A stretch of 64,000 nt of DNA from Agrypnia vestita (lineage: Eukaryota; Arthropoda; Insecta; Trichoptera; Phryganeidae), in the NCBI GenBank assembly GCA_016648135.1, contig JADDOH010023146.1, forward strand, positions 1 through 64,000, in the 5' to 3' direction. Positions 45,748 to 55,920 of this stretch are shown piece by piece. The translations under genes and the position numbers were made by a program. Under the pieces are notes generated by a model. The model had not been told where the DNA came from and ran no database searches. It worked only from the letters and a program-made list of their open reading frames with translations. Within the stretch, counting starts at the first letter, position 1. Every line of letters begins with the position of its first letter.

Positions 45748-47334
45748 TACTTGACTTATTTAAAAACCTGCCGAAAAATTCCGCAAGTCTGTTTGACATA
45801 AATCATCTTAATGCAGTAATTGTAATAATATAGTTAACATAAATATTTATAAACATTCTTGTTGTATGGCATTCAATGCTTTGCACTGGCCTACCGAGGT
45901 CCAAAACTTTTGTTCATGTTGTAAACTAATTGTTCACAACAATGAAAAGCCAAATTTCCTATTATTATATTAATAGTTTAAAATTATTTTTCTGAAGTGT
46001 ATCGATAATAGTGTATATAAATTGTCCTTGAATATCGTTTTAGTATCCTTTTTAAAAAATTAGATCTTTTTTCCATTTAAAATAAAAACCACAAATACTT
46101 TTAAAAACTAACGTCTTAAAATGTCCGAAAACGGGTTTCATATTTTGACTTGAAAAACAATCGATATGAAATAATAATAATCTTTCAGTAGTATAAATAT
46201 TATTAACTTCTTCAAAAAGAGCAAACCATATATAATTTTTTTAATTTTAAATAATTATCTAGGTTGTTGATTATTTTACGAAACAGTGGCATTACATTGT
46301 TCCGGTTCCGAAAAAGGTTACATATCTATATTTCAAAGATAAATTTCACTTAACTAATAGGTATGAAATGTATCGCGCAGGATGACACTGGGATTTTATT
46401 TTTAATATTATGTTTATAACAAATATTTAATTAAAAATATTAAATCTAAAAATAATCTAAAAAAATGAATTACTAGTACATACTTTGGGTATTAAACCAC
46501 TGGATGACGGTCGGTTGTAAAGCCCTGCAAAATATCCTAAAATAATTGAAGCCATAGCCTTCAGTGATTGGATTGCATTTAAGGCATGATCTGTAGTCAG
46601 CGAGCGTCGTGGAATGTCGGTGGTAGATGGCGTCTGACACTTGTTGATTTGAAAACGTTATTTCAACTCCAAACCATTGTTCGCAGAGTATTGATTGAAA
46701 TGTCACGATCTATGATCGATTAAGTAAACAGACTGCGATTCATCCGCACGCCGGCAGGTGGAGAGCGTGTCAGTTAGTCGGGACCCGAACCATATACGAT
46801 AACGTTTTATTGAGTGGCGGGACTGAAGATCACCTTCCATATTTAGAAACTTGTGATATCAGGTTCAGATATCAAGTGCGTTGTAGGTACTTGTTGCTCT
46901 GAGCTGAAATATGGAGGAACACGTAGTGTACAAGGTGTCACACAAATAGAAAATTAGGGGTAGATTTGTATTTCGATCATTTTATTTAAATTAAATCAAA
47001 TCAACGTCTTTCTCCAAAAAATTTTGTTGTATATATTATTTTATTTTTACTTTCAATTATTTCCATACATGTACAAATAATTGAATTATTTAAGTGATAA
47101 TTAATTTCAAAGAGTTAATTTTTTATGTCTCATGTCCACCCTGCCTTAGCGCAGATTTTATGAACAATTAATTTGTAGAAAGAACACGAGAGATTGATAT
47201 TAGGTATACATTACAAATATAATAAAAAAAAGAAGAAAAAATGGCAAATCCCTAGATAGCAAAGGTATGCTGGTATAAGGGGACATCAAAAACTATACAT
47301 AAATACATTTAATAACTATAACACAATAGAACTA
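45748..47334. other. AT-rich spacer
   Basis: 46473-46706 (-) is an unassigned 77-codon frame. 46740-46925 is a GC-richer patch (CGGCAGGTGGAGAGCGTGTC). No gene supported. Confidence 0.45.
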
Positions 47335-47962
47335 TCTATACCTATAAAACTCAATGTCTGTTCTCTATACAAATCTACACCGATTCGATTGAAATTTTGC
47401 ATAATTATGCTTTAGGACTCGGCGGGTAACATAGGCGACATTTCCCCCTATTATTTTACCCCTTCCCCTCCCCCTGATATATTTTCGATGTAAATCTGTA
47501 CTGTTTGACCGATAGGACTCAAAATTTGGAAACTTATGCTTTAGGACCCGGCGGGTAACATAGGCTCCTCTATTATTTTACCCCTTCCCCTCCCCCTGAT
47601 ATATTTTCGATGCAAATTTGTACCGTTCAACCAATCGGATTCAAAATTTGCAAACATATTCTTTAGGACTCGGCGGGTAACAAAGGTGACATTTCCACCC
47701 TATTCTTTTACTTCTTCCCCTCCCCTGATATATTTTCGATGCAAATTTGTACCGTTCAACCAATCGGACTCAAAATTTGAAAACTTATTCTTTAGGACCC
47801 GGCAACATAGGCGACATTTCCCCCCCCACACTTTTTTTTACCCCTTCCCCTCCCCTAACATTTTTTCGATGCAAATCTATACCATTCGAATCTTTGTTTC
47901 CCCCAACAAATTTATTTTCAATTTAATTCTTAACCCGTGCAACGTCGGGTAGAAACAGCTAG
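47335..47962 (+). mobile_element. Short Helitron, 628 bp, with internal tandem units
   Basis: Starts TCTATACCTATAAAACTC after A and ends with the hairpin ACCCG-TGCAACGT-CGGGT, then AGAAACAG and CTAG (47959-47962) before T. The core is four tandem units starting TTTAGGACTC or TTTAGGACCC at 47411, 47540, 47662 and 47791 (122-129 bp), each with CGGCGGGTAACA(T/A)AGG, CCCCTTCCCCTCCCC and TGATATATTTTCGATG parts. The 88-codon frame at 47686-47952 runs through repeats and is not a gene. Confidence 0.9.
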
Positions 47963-49260
47963 TACACAATAAATTTAACATTTAAAAACTTTTAATTATA
48001 GTTAAACACATCAAATTCTTGAAAAATAATGATTTTCGGATAATCTCCTCTCCAACACAAGTCTTTCTAGTTTCTTATTGAGTATTGGCTTTTAAGGTTC
48101 TCTGTCTGTTCTCGGTGTATCCGTTCTTATATTATGATCTCTTGCTCTTATGTATCGTGAGTGTGTATGCCGCTATTCTGATAGAAGGTGATGTTGGTTT
48201 CCAATAATTTTATTTTATTTTATAAAGCATATTTATCTTTTCAATATATATCAATTCTTTAAAGTTTGGCATGTTGATAATTTTATACAGGTCAGTGGTT
48301 CTGATATAGTGATTTTAATTAAATGTAATTTAAAGGGTTTTGTACATAATTCTTTGTTTACGGGTATAAATACCAACACAATGAAATAATGTGCCTTTTT
48401 CGCACGGCAAACACATACTAATTCGATTGTATTTCTTGAATGGAAAGAGGTCTACCATTCCATGCGCCTGTAAACTTCACTGGGACCAGATAGTAAGTAC
48501 AAGATGTGAGGCAGAACAAAAGCGTTGTAGATTCTTTTAGTTTTTGTGTCAACCAGGTCATGATCATTCCTCTTCGTCACTCAAACTATAGGTCCAAGTT
48601 TTTAAAAAAAGTTTCGAATATGATTCGTCCGTACAATTTTCTCAATTATTTCAAGCTCTAATATTTATATAAATATTAAATACAATCGCTTTTTTTTTAC
48701 CCTTCAAAATAAAATATTTTTATATTTTTTTATATTTACCCTTCAAAATAAAAAAAAAAGGTGCCTCATGGTTTTTTTATATATATAAAAGTGAATGTTA
48801 TTATGGGCTTATTTCAAGCACGTGACTAGATTATTGTTATAGCTATTAAGATACTCGTCTAGTGAACCGGTAGAGGGTTTCATTCTAATCTTATTCTGAG
48901 AGACTGCAAAGTCATTTCTATTTTCATAGCACAAATGTTTAGCTCGGTTTGAAAATAGTCATGGATCAGAATGAGGAATATGATGAACATTCATATTAAA
49001 TTTTGAAAAGGAGAAAAAATACGAAATCTTTTTTCGCGTTAAACCATAGACCTCTGATAATCTTCTACTGCCGGATTTTAAAATATGGTATATAATTTAT
49101 TTACTTAAATTTCAGTGTTAATTTATTTCCTTTGACTTATCACAAGAATTTACAATTGGTTTTTAAAAACATAACAACAACATTAAAAACATAATAATCA
49201 CTAATTGATGTAAGTTTTTCATATCAAACTTTTCGCACCGTTATTTAAATTCCTATTGGA
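47963..49260. other. AT-rich spacer
   Basis: TTTACCCTTCAAAATAAAA occurs twice, near 48697 and 48736. 48350-48560 is of even composition and might be LINE-derived. No gene. Confidence 0.45.
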
Positions 49261-49324
49261 CAAATTATGAAATAAAACACTGAACATTGTTTTTTCCCAC
49301 TATTTTATATTTGAGACTTGTTAC

Positions 49325-49365
49325 GCTACATGTTTCGGAAACGTCCGTTTCCTTCATCAGGTGAA
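49325..49365 (-). ncRNA. Hammerhead-ribozyme-like motif, left arm
   Basis: On the minus strand: CTGATGA (49354-49360), one extra A, a perfect stem II GGAAAC-GGAC-GTTTCC, GAAA (49333-49336), self-complementary ACATGT (49328-49333), A at the cleavage position, then GCG. GCG opposite CAC upstream gives stem I with one mismatch. Confidence 0.7.
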
Positions 49366-49565
49366 TTAAGACTGAGGTATGTGGGAGTGGTTGTCTGGTG
49401 TGTGGGTGGTGGATTTAGTAGAAGTGGAAAATTATAAAAACATAAAAATAATTCATAAAAACCTAAACACAACAAATAACATAATCAATAATCGATACCC
49501 CCTCCATTTCTACTGAATCCATAACCCACACACCAGACAACCACTCCCACATACCTCAGTCTTCA

Positions 49566-49610
49566 TTCACCTGATGAAGTAAACGGACGATTCCGAAACA
49601 TGTAGTGTAA
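49566..49610 (+). ncRNA. Hammerhead-ribozyme-like motif, right arm
   Basis: CAC (49568-49570) and CTGATGA (49571-49577), an extra A, a weakened stem II (GTAAAC/GATTCC, two mismatches), GAAA (49595-49598), ACATGT (49598-49603), A at 49604, then GTG, which pairs perfectly with CAC as stem I. Stem I is better and stem II worse than in the left arm. Confidence 0.65.
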
Positions 49611-49670
49611 CAAGTCTCAAATATAAAATATTGGAAATAAACAAAGTTCAGTGTTTTATTTCATAATTTG

Positions 49671-50079
49671 TTAATAATGGATTTCCACAAAGTTAACACC
49701 GAAACATTCAATAATTAAATTCCTTTTATTTTGACCGTATTTCGTAACTTTGTTAGGTTTTCAATGATTTTTTAAAAGTCAACGAGTCCTTTGTACTTAA
49801 ATATTTTTTTCATATATTATTGGCCCACCCTACTGTACAATATCAATAAAATACAAATGTTTAGCTATAGTGAGTTGGCTAGTTGGGAGGTAGAAGAGAT
49901 CTTAGTGCAATTTTCTATTGTTTCTGATGTTAAAATTTGCATTGTCGGCATTTGAACAGATTCCGCGACGTAGTTTGAAAAAATATTTTATCGAGGAACT
50001 TGTGGTATGTGATTACCAATTTGCAGATGATGATAAAGAAATCCGCCTATAACTTCGACTTATTCCGTGTTCTGTAAAA
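49671..50079. other. Spacer
   Basis: Nothing recognised. Confidence 0.45.
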
Positions 50080-50360
50080 GTCTATGTATGGTTGGCAAGT
50101 AAAGTAAGCAAGGCTCTCAAGGAGATAAGATAGGTAGATATATGACACAAGAATTAATGTTCATGGTATCAGAAATGGACGACAGCTTTGCGTGACCAGG
50201 TACAAACCAGACACTGGAAGATGATCCAGTGAGAAGGCTCAAAAATCGACAGGCTTGCATGAGAAGCTGTATGAGTGTAGATGAGACAAATTTTATGTGT
50301 CAGGGCAGATGTGGGGCTCTATTCAACATGCCTTTCCTACTGTGAAACACACAGATGGTA
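50080..50360 (+). pseudogene. LINE reverse-transcriptase C-terminal remnant
   Basis: Shifted frames give RACMRSCMSVDETNFMCQG and later words like those of the 12.19-kb fragment, including a closing pattern CCTACTGTGAAACACACAGATGGT comparable to CCTGCGGTAAAACGGCCAGATGGT. The two are remnants of one LINE family. Confidence 0.65.
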
Positions 50361-50391
50361 AATTAAATTTACAAATTAACTAAAATATAAT

Positions 50392-50650
50392 AAAACCAAA
50401 TTAATTAATCAATTAGAAAGATATACAGAAAAATCTAATCCACGAAAAAATATTTGGCTACTATCGGGATTCGAACCCGGAATAAGGTCGATGTATTCAC
50501 GGAAATCTACAAGGCTCCTATAGCTTAGTGGTCAGAGCACCGGCCCCGGAAAGGAGGTGATCCGGGTTCGAATCCCGGTAGCAGCCAAATATTTTTTCGT
50601 GGATTAGATTTTTCTGTATATCTTTCTAATTGATTAATTAATTTGGTTTT
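50392..50650. repeat. Inverted repeat built around a tRNA-like sequence
   Basis: Arms 50392-50480 and 50562-50650 (89 bp each) match at 87 of 89 positions in inverted orientation. The inner end of each arm is the T-arm of a tRNA-like unit (CCGGGTTCGAATCCCG), so one arm holds only the T-arm half and the other ends a full tRNA-like unit. The 81-bp centre carries the A box. Confidence 0.93.
50514..50586 (+). tRNA. tRNA-like unit, probably a pseudo-tRNA or SINE head
   Basis: The acceptor pairs 6 of 7 (GCTCCTA with TAGCAGC, one C-C mismatch). The D arm is good (GCTT/GAGC) and the T-arm is perfect (CCGGG/CCCGG). A and B boxes are near consensus (TAGCTTAGTGG and GGTTCGAATCC). The anticodon arm does not pair; if the loop were in register the anticodon would be CGG, but the usual T33 is absent. 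A functional tRNA is therefore unlikely, though pol III transcription is possible. Confidence 0.5.
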
Positions 50651-50855
50651 AAAAATTTCACAGAACTTTGTTCTGAAAAATTACAACTTAACAAATATGA
50701 ACGTGTTCTTGAATTTAAAATATAATAAATCAATTGAAGGTTGATACCCAAGTATATTAATTTATTAAAAAATATATCAAATACTCGTAGTTTATTCAAA
50801 TAAACGATAGATTCTCAAATTTCGAACATGTTTGGAACTTTCAAAAATTTGATAA

Positions 50856-51015
50856 TGTGTGGACGTTCTTACGATGGAATTGGTGAACGTTGCATAGTGT
50901 AAAGTGATCACTTAAGTCAGCTCATACAGGTTGTTAGTCCTTGGCCATCGTATATAAATACTTCCATATACGATTCTTATATAAATAGCTTCGTCTCTGT
51001 GAGATTTCTATAATT
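50856..51015 (+). repeat. Dispersed 'GGTGGAAATGGCGAA' family, copy 4
   Basis: GATGGAATTGGTGAACGTTG, GTGTAAAGTGATCACTTAAG, AGCTCATACAGG, ACTTCCATATACGATTCTTA and TCGTCTCTGTGAGATTTCTA, in family order. Confidence 0.8.
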
Positions 51016-51042
51016 TATCTTAATAAAATACTCTATTAAAGC

Positions 51043-51222
51043 AGCTTGTTGGTGTAATTATCATGACGTTTGCCCAGTGATCTGGTGGTCGGTGGTTCGA
51101 GCTCCATTCCAGGATACCAGCAAGTTAGTCAAATTTTCATAAAACAGGCTCTAAACATAGTTTGAGAATAGTGGGACATGATGCGACACGTATTCCGTAT
51201 TCGCATCCCTATTTAAAAGAAA
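51043..51222 (+). repeat. SINE family 2, full-length copy
   Basis: Head GCAGCTTGTTGGTGTAATTA then GGTGGTCGGTGGTTCGAGCT (B box). Body TCCAGGATACCAGCAAGTTA, AAACAGGCTCTAAACATAG. The end is GCGACACGTATTCCGTATTC then GCATCCCTATTTAAAAG. Confidence 0.88.
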
Positions 51223-51754
51223 ATCTATTGTTTAACATACTGATTCAATTTTTTTTTGCTTTTAAAGCACAAATACGATTAAAATGTACTTTTGTAGGTT
51301 TAATTTAAAAGGTTTTGCGCTTGTGAATTACAATGAAACGATCAAGAATGGAATCTGGCGACGAAGTCTCGTTCGTTGTTGATCTTGATAGGATATACTG
51401 TATAAACAATTGATACGCCGTAAGATGACAGCTGTAGATTTGATATCGTGTTGTATTTTTTAAATCCCCTCTTATATGAATTGATACTCATCAAATACTG
51501 ACAGATTGAGCCCACATATTTGATTGCCATGTACGAATTATCAGATGGGCAGATAGGTGTGTGTAATTTGTTGTAAATATACATGCAGATGGCTATTCTT
51601 ATTTACTATTCTCATTTTATTTGCTTCATAGCATTCTAATTTTGTGATGAATAAACAAAACTATTGTTAAATCATATGTAAAAAGGACTATTGAGTGTTA
51701 AGAGAAATGTGTCTTAAATACCTGGCACTTCAAGTAACTGAGATATTCGGCCCG
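51223..51754. other. Spacer
   Basis: The 80-codon minus-strand frame at 51342-51584 has no motif. Otherwise AT-rich. Confidence 0.45.
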
Positions 51755-52398
51755 ATTCTGAAAATAGCAATGTCTGGATCTTTAAGATCTTTATCCCAAC
51801 ACTAAATAGACGATAATAAAAATTAAAAATGTCCAGAGCAGATTTTGGAATTCTACGGCGCAAATACACTGTATTAAAAGATGATATAAGAAAGATTGTT
51901 TCTTTTCATTTCAACGTATACGTATTCATTTCTTCATCCACAGCGTCCTGATGAAATATTTGGCGTTACCGCGTATTCAAATCTTCCCATCTTAAAATTT
52001 GACAGATAACAATTTACATATTTCTCCCTCCCTCTATATCTATCTCACGTAGAAACTTACAGAAACAAACACCGACGTAAAGCTATGTCTCGTTTATTTT
52101 TTATTTTTATTATCGTCTATTAAGTGTTGGGATAAAGATCTCAAAGATCCAGACATAACTGTCAAATGTCAAGATGGGAAGATTTGAATACGCGGTGACG
52201 CCGAATATTTCATCAGGACGCTGTGGATGAAGAAATGAATACGTTTGTAAGAAACAATCTTTCTTATATCATCTTTTAATACAGTGTATTTGAGCCGTAG
52301 AATTCCAAAATCCGCTCTGGACATTTTTAATTTTTATTATCGTCTATTAAGTGTTGGGATAAAGATCTTAAAGATCCAGACATTGCTATTTTCAGAAT
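51755..52398. mobile_element. 644-bp foldback element with a third internal copy of its end
   Basis: The ends are inverted: ATTCTGAAAATAGCAATGTC at the left, and the same in complement at the right. The arms extend for about 240 bp on each side and include AGATCTTTATCCCAACACT, AAATGTCCAGAGC and GATGATATAAGAAAGATTGT. A third partial copy of the TATCGTCTATTAAGTGTTGG block lies at 52112-52155, in right-arm orientation. No coding sequence. The superfamily is not assigned. Confidence 0.88.
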
Positions 52399-54220
52399 AC
52401 GGATGATTGTATGGCGGGCCTATTAGAAGCTTCAATTGACAGTCTTGTATAATAAGATGAATAAAGGAACAAAAAGGCCGCGCGGTAAGTTAATATCAAA
52501 AGAAACAACTGTAAATAAAAATTTTAAACGCTTTTTTTCAGAATAATCGTAGGTACTTGTAGTTATTTAGAAGTGAACAAATCATTAATCTTGTAAATAA
52601 TGATTGAAGAAATTTTATACCTTTGCGGTTTAAGTTTGATGGATACATAAGGCAATTTCATCCCATGAAAACAGCAGATTAATCACCAATTGCTAAAAAT
52701 CCCTCACTTTTGTGTTGTAGAGCATTGAAAAAGAGAAAAAACGAAATATTTTGTTCAGTAATATTTGAGAAAACACTAAAATTATTTAAATAAACTACAC
52801 CGGTTCAAAAACTCATTAAAATAATAAAATAAAATGAAATGTCAAAGAATTCTGAATATCATTGGTCATTAGAACTGCTCACGGCTCAAGTTGTACAAAT
52901 TTAGTTGCCAGATCGAGATGTATCATTCCAAAAAATAATTTATTTTTCCATGTCACTTAGCTCGTAAAAATAACGGGAGTATGATTATCATCTAATAAAA
53001 ATGCAAGAGCTGTCTCTTCGTGATCAAAATAAGTATATTCTTGAGAAAGACGACAAATGAATTTATAATGTATCAAGTGCATACGATAAGCCGAAAATTG
53101 CATCACGCTTTCTGAAAAATAAGTTCGCAGATTCCAGGACTACGGAAACAGTTATTATTTAATGTGACATGAAAACAAATTTCATCTTATAACTGTCCAA
53201 TGTTAACATATTCTTCTCCAGTGGGTTTCCTCATTACTAAGGCTCATTACGTTCGAATTGTTTTGATGTTGTTGACGTTTCTCATCTTCCGTCCTACGTC
53301 TCTGTGCCTCCAAACAAAGAATTCATAGCCTCGTTGTATCCTTTAGAACATTGTCCCCTCCATCATATTGAGGTTCTAGGGGTTGCGTTCCTGTTGAAAT
53401 TCACTCATAGATTTTAGAGAGTATACTTGACAATATTTCCTACCCATCTTCTAGCATTTTTAATATTGTTGAAATATTTGGTTATTAGATGGCGATATAC
53501 AGTAGGTGATAGATTATCCTTTACTGCTCATAGTATAATCGGGATTACGATCCACAATCTGTACAGCTCCATGTTCCACATCTTTATGTTATATTTTATT
53601 AATTTACATTGAAAATGTGGAATTTGTTTTTTTTTTAGCTAGAAGCTAGTAGTTTTGGATTTGGACAGAAAAGAAAGAACGGCTACACTTTTATTTATTA
53701 AATTGTCGTTAGCTCCATGGGCTTTCTTCCATTTTCGTGATTTTATCAGATGGTTTTAATTTATGTCGGTGGATGTCATTATTCTACTTCTACATTCTTG
53801 GGCTAAGGAATGTTGAAAGCAAACGATGAATGAATATTGATAAATTCTATCACAAGGTGGATGAATGTAATCCTGAGAAATTACGCTAAATTTCAGGTCA
53901 CACCTGAAAATGATTCATGAAATTATGAAATGATTAATATGTGTTCGACAGATGGCAACTGTTTACGAATAAGTACTCAACGTCCAAGACATTGAGCACG
54001 TATTCGTCAGATCTTCCCACAGTGCATCAAGGCATGTTCGTTTTGGTTCTATGTTGGTCGACGAAAGGTGAACAAACATTGAAGTAAACAAACAAACATT
54101 TATTATTTTATTCATTATTTTAAACTGTAAACCGTCAAACGTACTTTTACTATACATTTTGACCGCGATTTAAGGCTGTGAGAATAGCGCCATTTTGCGT
54201 TTTATCCCTTTTTCCCATCC
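52399..54220. other. AT-rich spacer
   Basis: 53220-53420 has even composition with GCCTCCAAACAAAGAATTCA and TTGAGGTTCTAGGGGTTGCG words, possibly LINE-derived. No gene supported. Confidence 0.4.
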
Positions 54221-54224
54221 ATTT

Positions 54225-54385
54225 GCCCCATCTGGTAGCGTTATTGACGGACATTATTATAAAGAGAATTATTTATTTTACTTTTTATACAGCATTATAT
54301 ATACTTCATTATTATTTGCGCTTCATCAACATCGTACAATCTGGTAGCTTTAGTGAGGGGCATTGTTACAAGGAGAATTATGTAT
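54225..54385. repeat. 'CATCTGGTAGCGTTAGTGA' repeat, two units
   Basis: CCATCTGGTAGCGTTATTGA with CGGACATTATTA at 54228 and CAATCTGGTAGCTTTAGTGA with GGGGCATTGTTA at 54337, 109 bp apart. Same unit as 36.74-36.99 kb. Confidence 0.75.
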
Positions 54386-54858
54386 TTTAAACTCCTCATA
54401 ATATAGACGATTAAAAACTATATGAGTATCTGCTGACTTGTAGTTGGTGGAAATGACACTAGAAAACGCTAATGAAAATGCTAAGAAGACGATGAAGAAG
54501 AAGATATCGTGCAGGAAAGTAAGTGATGAAAGGCCAAAGTTTTGGCAATTCCGATCTCGTCTCTGAGAATGACAAAGAAACATGAATGTAAAGAACCGTG
54601 GGCCTTATTTTTAACGCTTCAGAAGGCCACGAGGCGAAGCCTTAAACATCATAAAAATACCCGCGCTTGGAGAAATCGCGTTCATGTGTAGTGACCTCAC
54701 CAGAAATTTTATTTTTTTAATTTTTTTTTATTAAATTTATTTGGTAAATGTACAAACTTAAGAGTGTATTCAATATAATATAATTAATGCACATTTATAT
54801 TACACGCTTACCCACATTTAAATAAGAATTTATTCTCGTGTTCAAAAGTGGGGGCATT
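54386..54858. other. Spacer
   Basis: A minus-strand 77-codon frame at 54350-54583 has no motif. 54480-54510 has short GAAGA runs. Confidence 0.45.
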
Positions 54859-54861
54859 GTC

Positions 54862-54889
<28 letters not shown>
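54859..54889. repeat. (TA)n microsatellite
   Basis: About 15 TA units without interruption. Confidence 0.95.
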
Positions 54890-54893
<4 letters not shown>

Positions 54894-55160
54894 AATGTAA
54901 TCGTTAGTGTAAGACATGAGATTAAATAAGTAAGATAAAGACAAAGAAACATTAGATTAAGTTATGAAAATTAAGACATTAAATTAAGTAAGTAAGATGT
55001 ACCTAAATAATACAAGAAGACAAAAATGTAAGACGTTAGATTAAGTAAATAAGATATACACAAGAAAACGTTAAATTAAGTTATAAAAATTAATAATCAC
55101 AAGGTATTATAATAACATTTAAAAGTATGTATATTATTGATTGTTTTGGTAAGATTTTTT
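54890..55160. repeat. Imperfect direct repeats 'ACATTAGATTAAGT'
   Basis: (A/G)(A/G)(A/C)(A/G)TTA(G/A)ATTAAGT(A/T)A recurs near 54952, 54983, 55032 and 55070, next to GTAAGAT(A/G) words. Irregular spacing of 30-50 bp. Confidence 0.5.
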
Positions 55161-55388
55161 TCATTGCGTTATTGTGATGGTTTTTTGTAGAAGATTTTTA
55201 AATTTTGTTTTGAATTTTCTATAATTTTTTTCCGTCTTCATTTCATTGGGAAGAGCATTTAAGAATAATACTCCTTGATAGGAGAAATGGTGTTGGGCTG
55301 TGCTAGTATTAAATTTAGGTATCAAAATATTTCCAGCTGATCTCGGTCTATTACTAAAACATCCAAATGTACAATTATTGATATACAT
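55161..55388 (-). pseudogene. CR1/Jockey-type LINE reverse-transcriptase C-terminus
   Basis: An open frame of 75 codons contains PKFNTSTAQHHFSYQGVLFL followed by NALPNEMKTEKNYRKFK. The pattern (I/V)P.(.)(N/R)T......FSYQG..L(F/W)N(A/S)LP..(I/M)K......FK..(L/F)K..L is the usual end of many arthropod non-LTR reverse transcriptases. Only the last part survives. Confidence 0.75.
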
Positions 55389-55499
55389 TATGTGAATTTG
55401 AAGTATCGCAAATTTTTTATATATTTAATCAATATTTGAGACATTAAAAGTGTTGAAAATTTCCCTTGTTGGGAATATTGAGGGTTTCCTCAAAATCAC

Positions 55500-55566
55500 T
55501 TTGATTGAACCCGGAATCCCCGGTATGAGAATCCAGCATCATGCCACTGGACTAGAAGAGCTACCG
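55500..55566 (-). repeat. SINE family 1, head fragment
   Basis: In complement: TAGCTCTTCTAGTCCAGTGG (A-box region) then ACCGGGGATTCCGGGTTCAA (B box). The body is missing. Confidence 0.65.
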
Positions 55567-55920
55567 TCTCTTCTGGAATAGATCACGTAATTTTTGAATG
55601 GTTTCACTGACGTTTCGGTGCGATAACATATCCTATTGTCAATGTTTGTATTATAGTAATTTTGTAATTTCTTCTTTAAAACTATTATTATAAATAAGTT
55701 GTTCCATAATCCAAACACAAGAATCATAATTCTTTTTGGTGAGGTATATACACACAAAAAAATCGTAATTTATAAACACTCATGTATGATGGTAAAAAAA
55801 ATATTATATATATATTATTCATTAAATAAATACAAAAAAAAAATTGGGGTTATAGTTATTAACAAATTTGGTTAGACTAAACAAGGTTAGCTTAGTAAAA
55901 AATTCCGTAACCGGAAATGT
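55567..55920. other. AT-rich spacer
   Basis: GACGTTTCGGTGCGATAACA at 55611 resembles the second half of a hammerhead motif in complement (GAAACGTC), but no CTGATGA partner survives. Confidence 0.4.

Larger units (their letters stand above)
49261..49670. repeat. 410-bp inverted repeat with two hammerhead-like motifs
   Basis: Arms 49261-49428 and 49503-49670 are inverted copies of about 168 bp, around nine in ten positions matching, with a 74-bp AT-rich spacer. Outer ends read CAAATTATGAAATAAAACAC. Inner ends include CACACACCAGACAACCACTC. Each arm carries a hammerhead-like motif. Confidence 0.92.

Noticed and set aside
47686..47952. 88-codon frame in GC-rich tandem units
   Set aside because: Lies inside the Helitron's tandem repeats.
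50514..50586. Functional tRNA gene
   Set aside because: A and B boxes and T-arm are good, but the anticodon arm does not pair and T33 is missing; kept only as a tRNA-like unit.
55590..55650. Hammerhead motif at GACGTTTCGG (complement GAAACGTC)
   Set aside because: No CTGATGA partner and no clear stem II; too worn to list as a motif.
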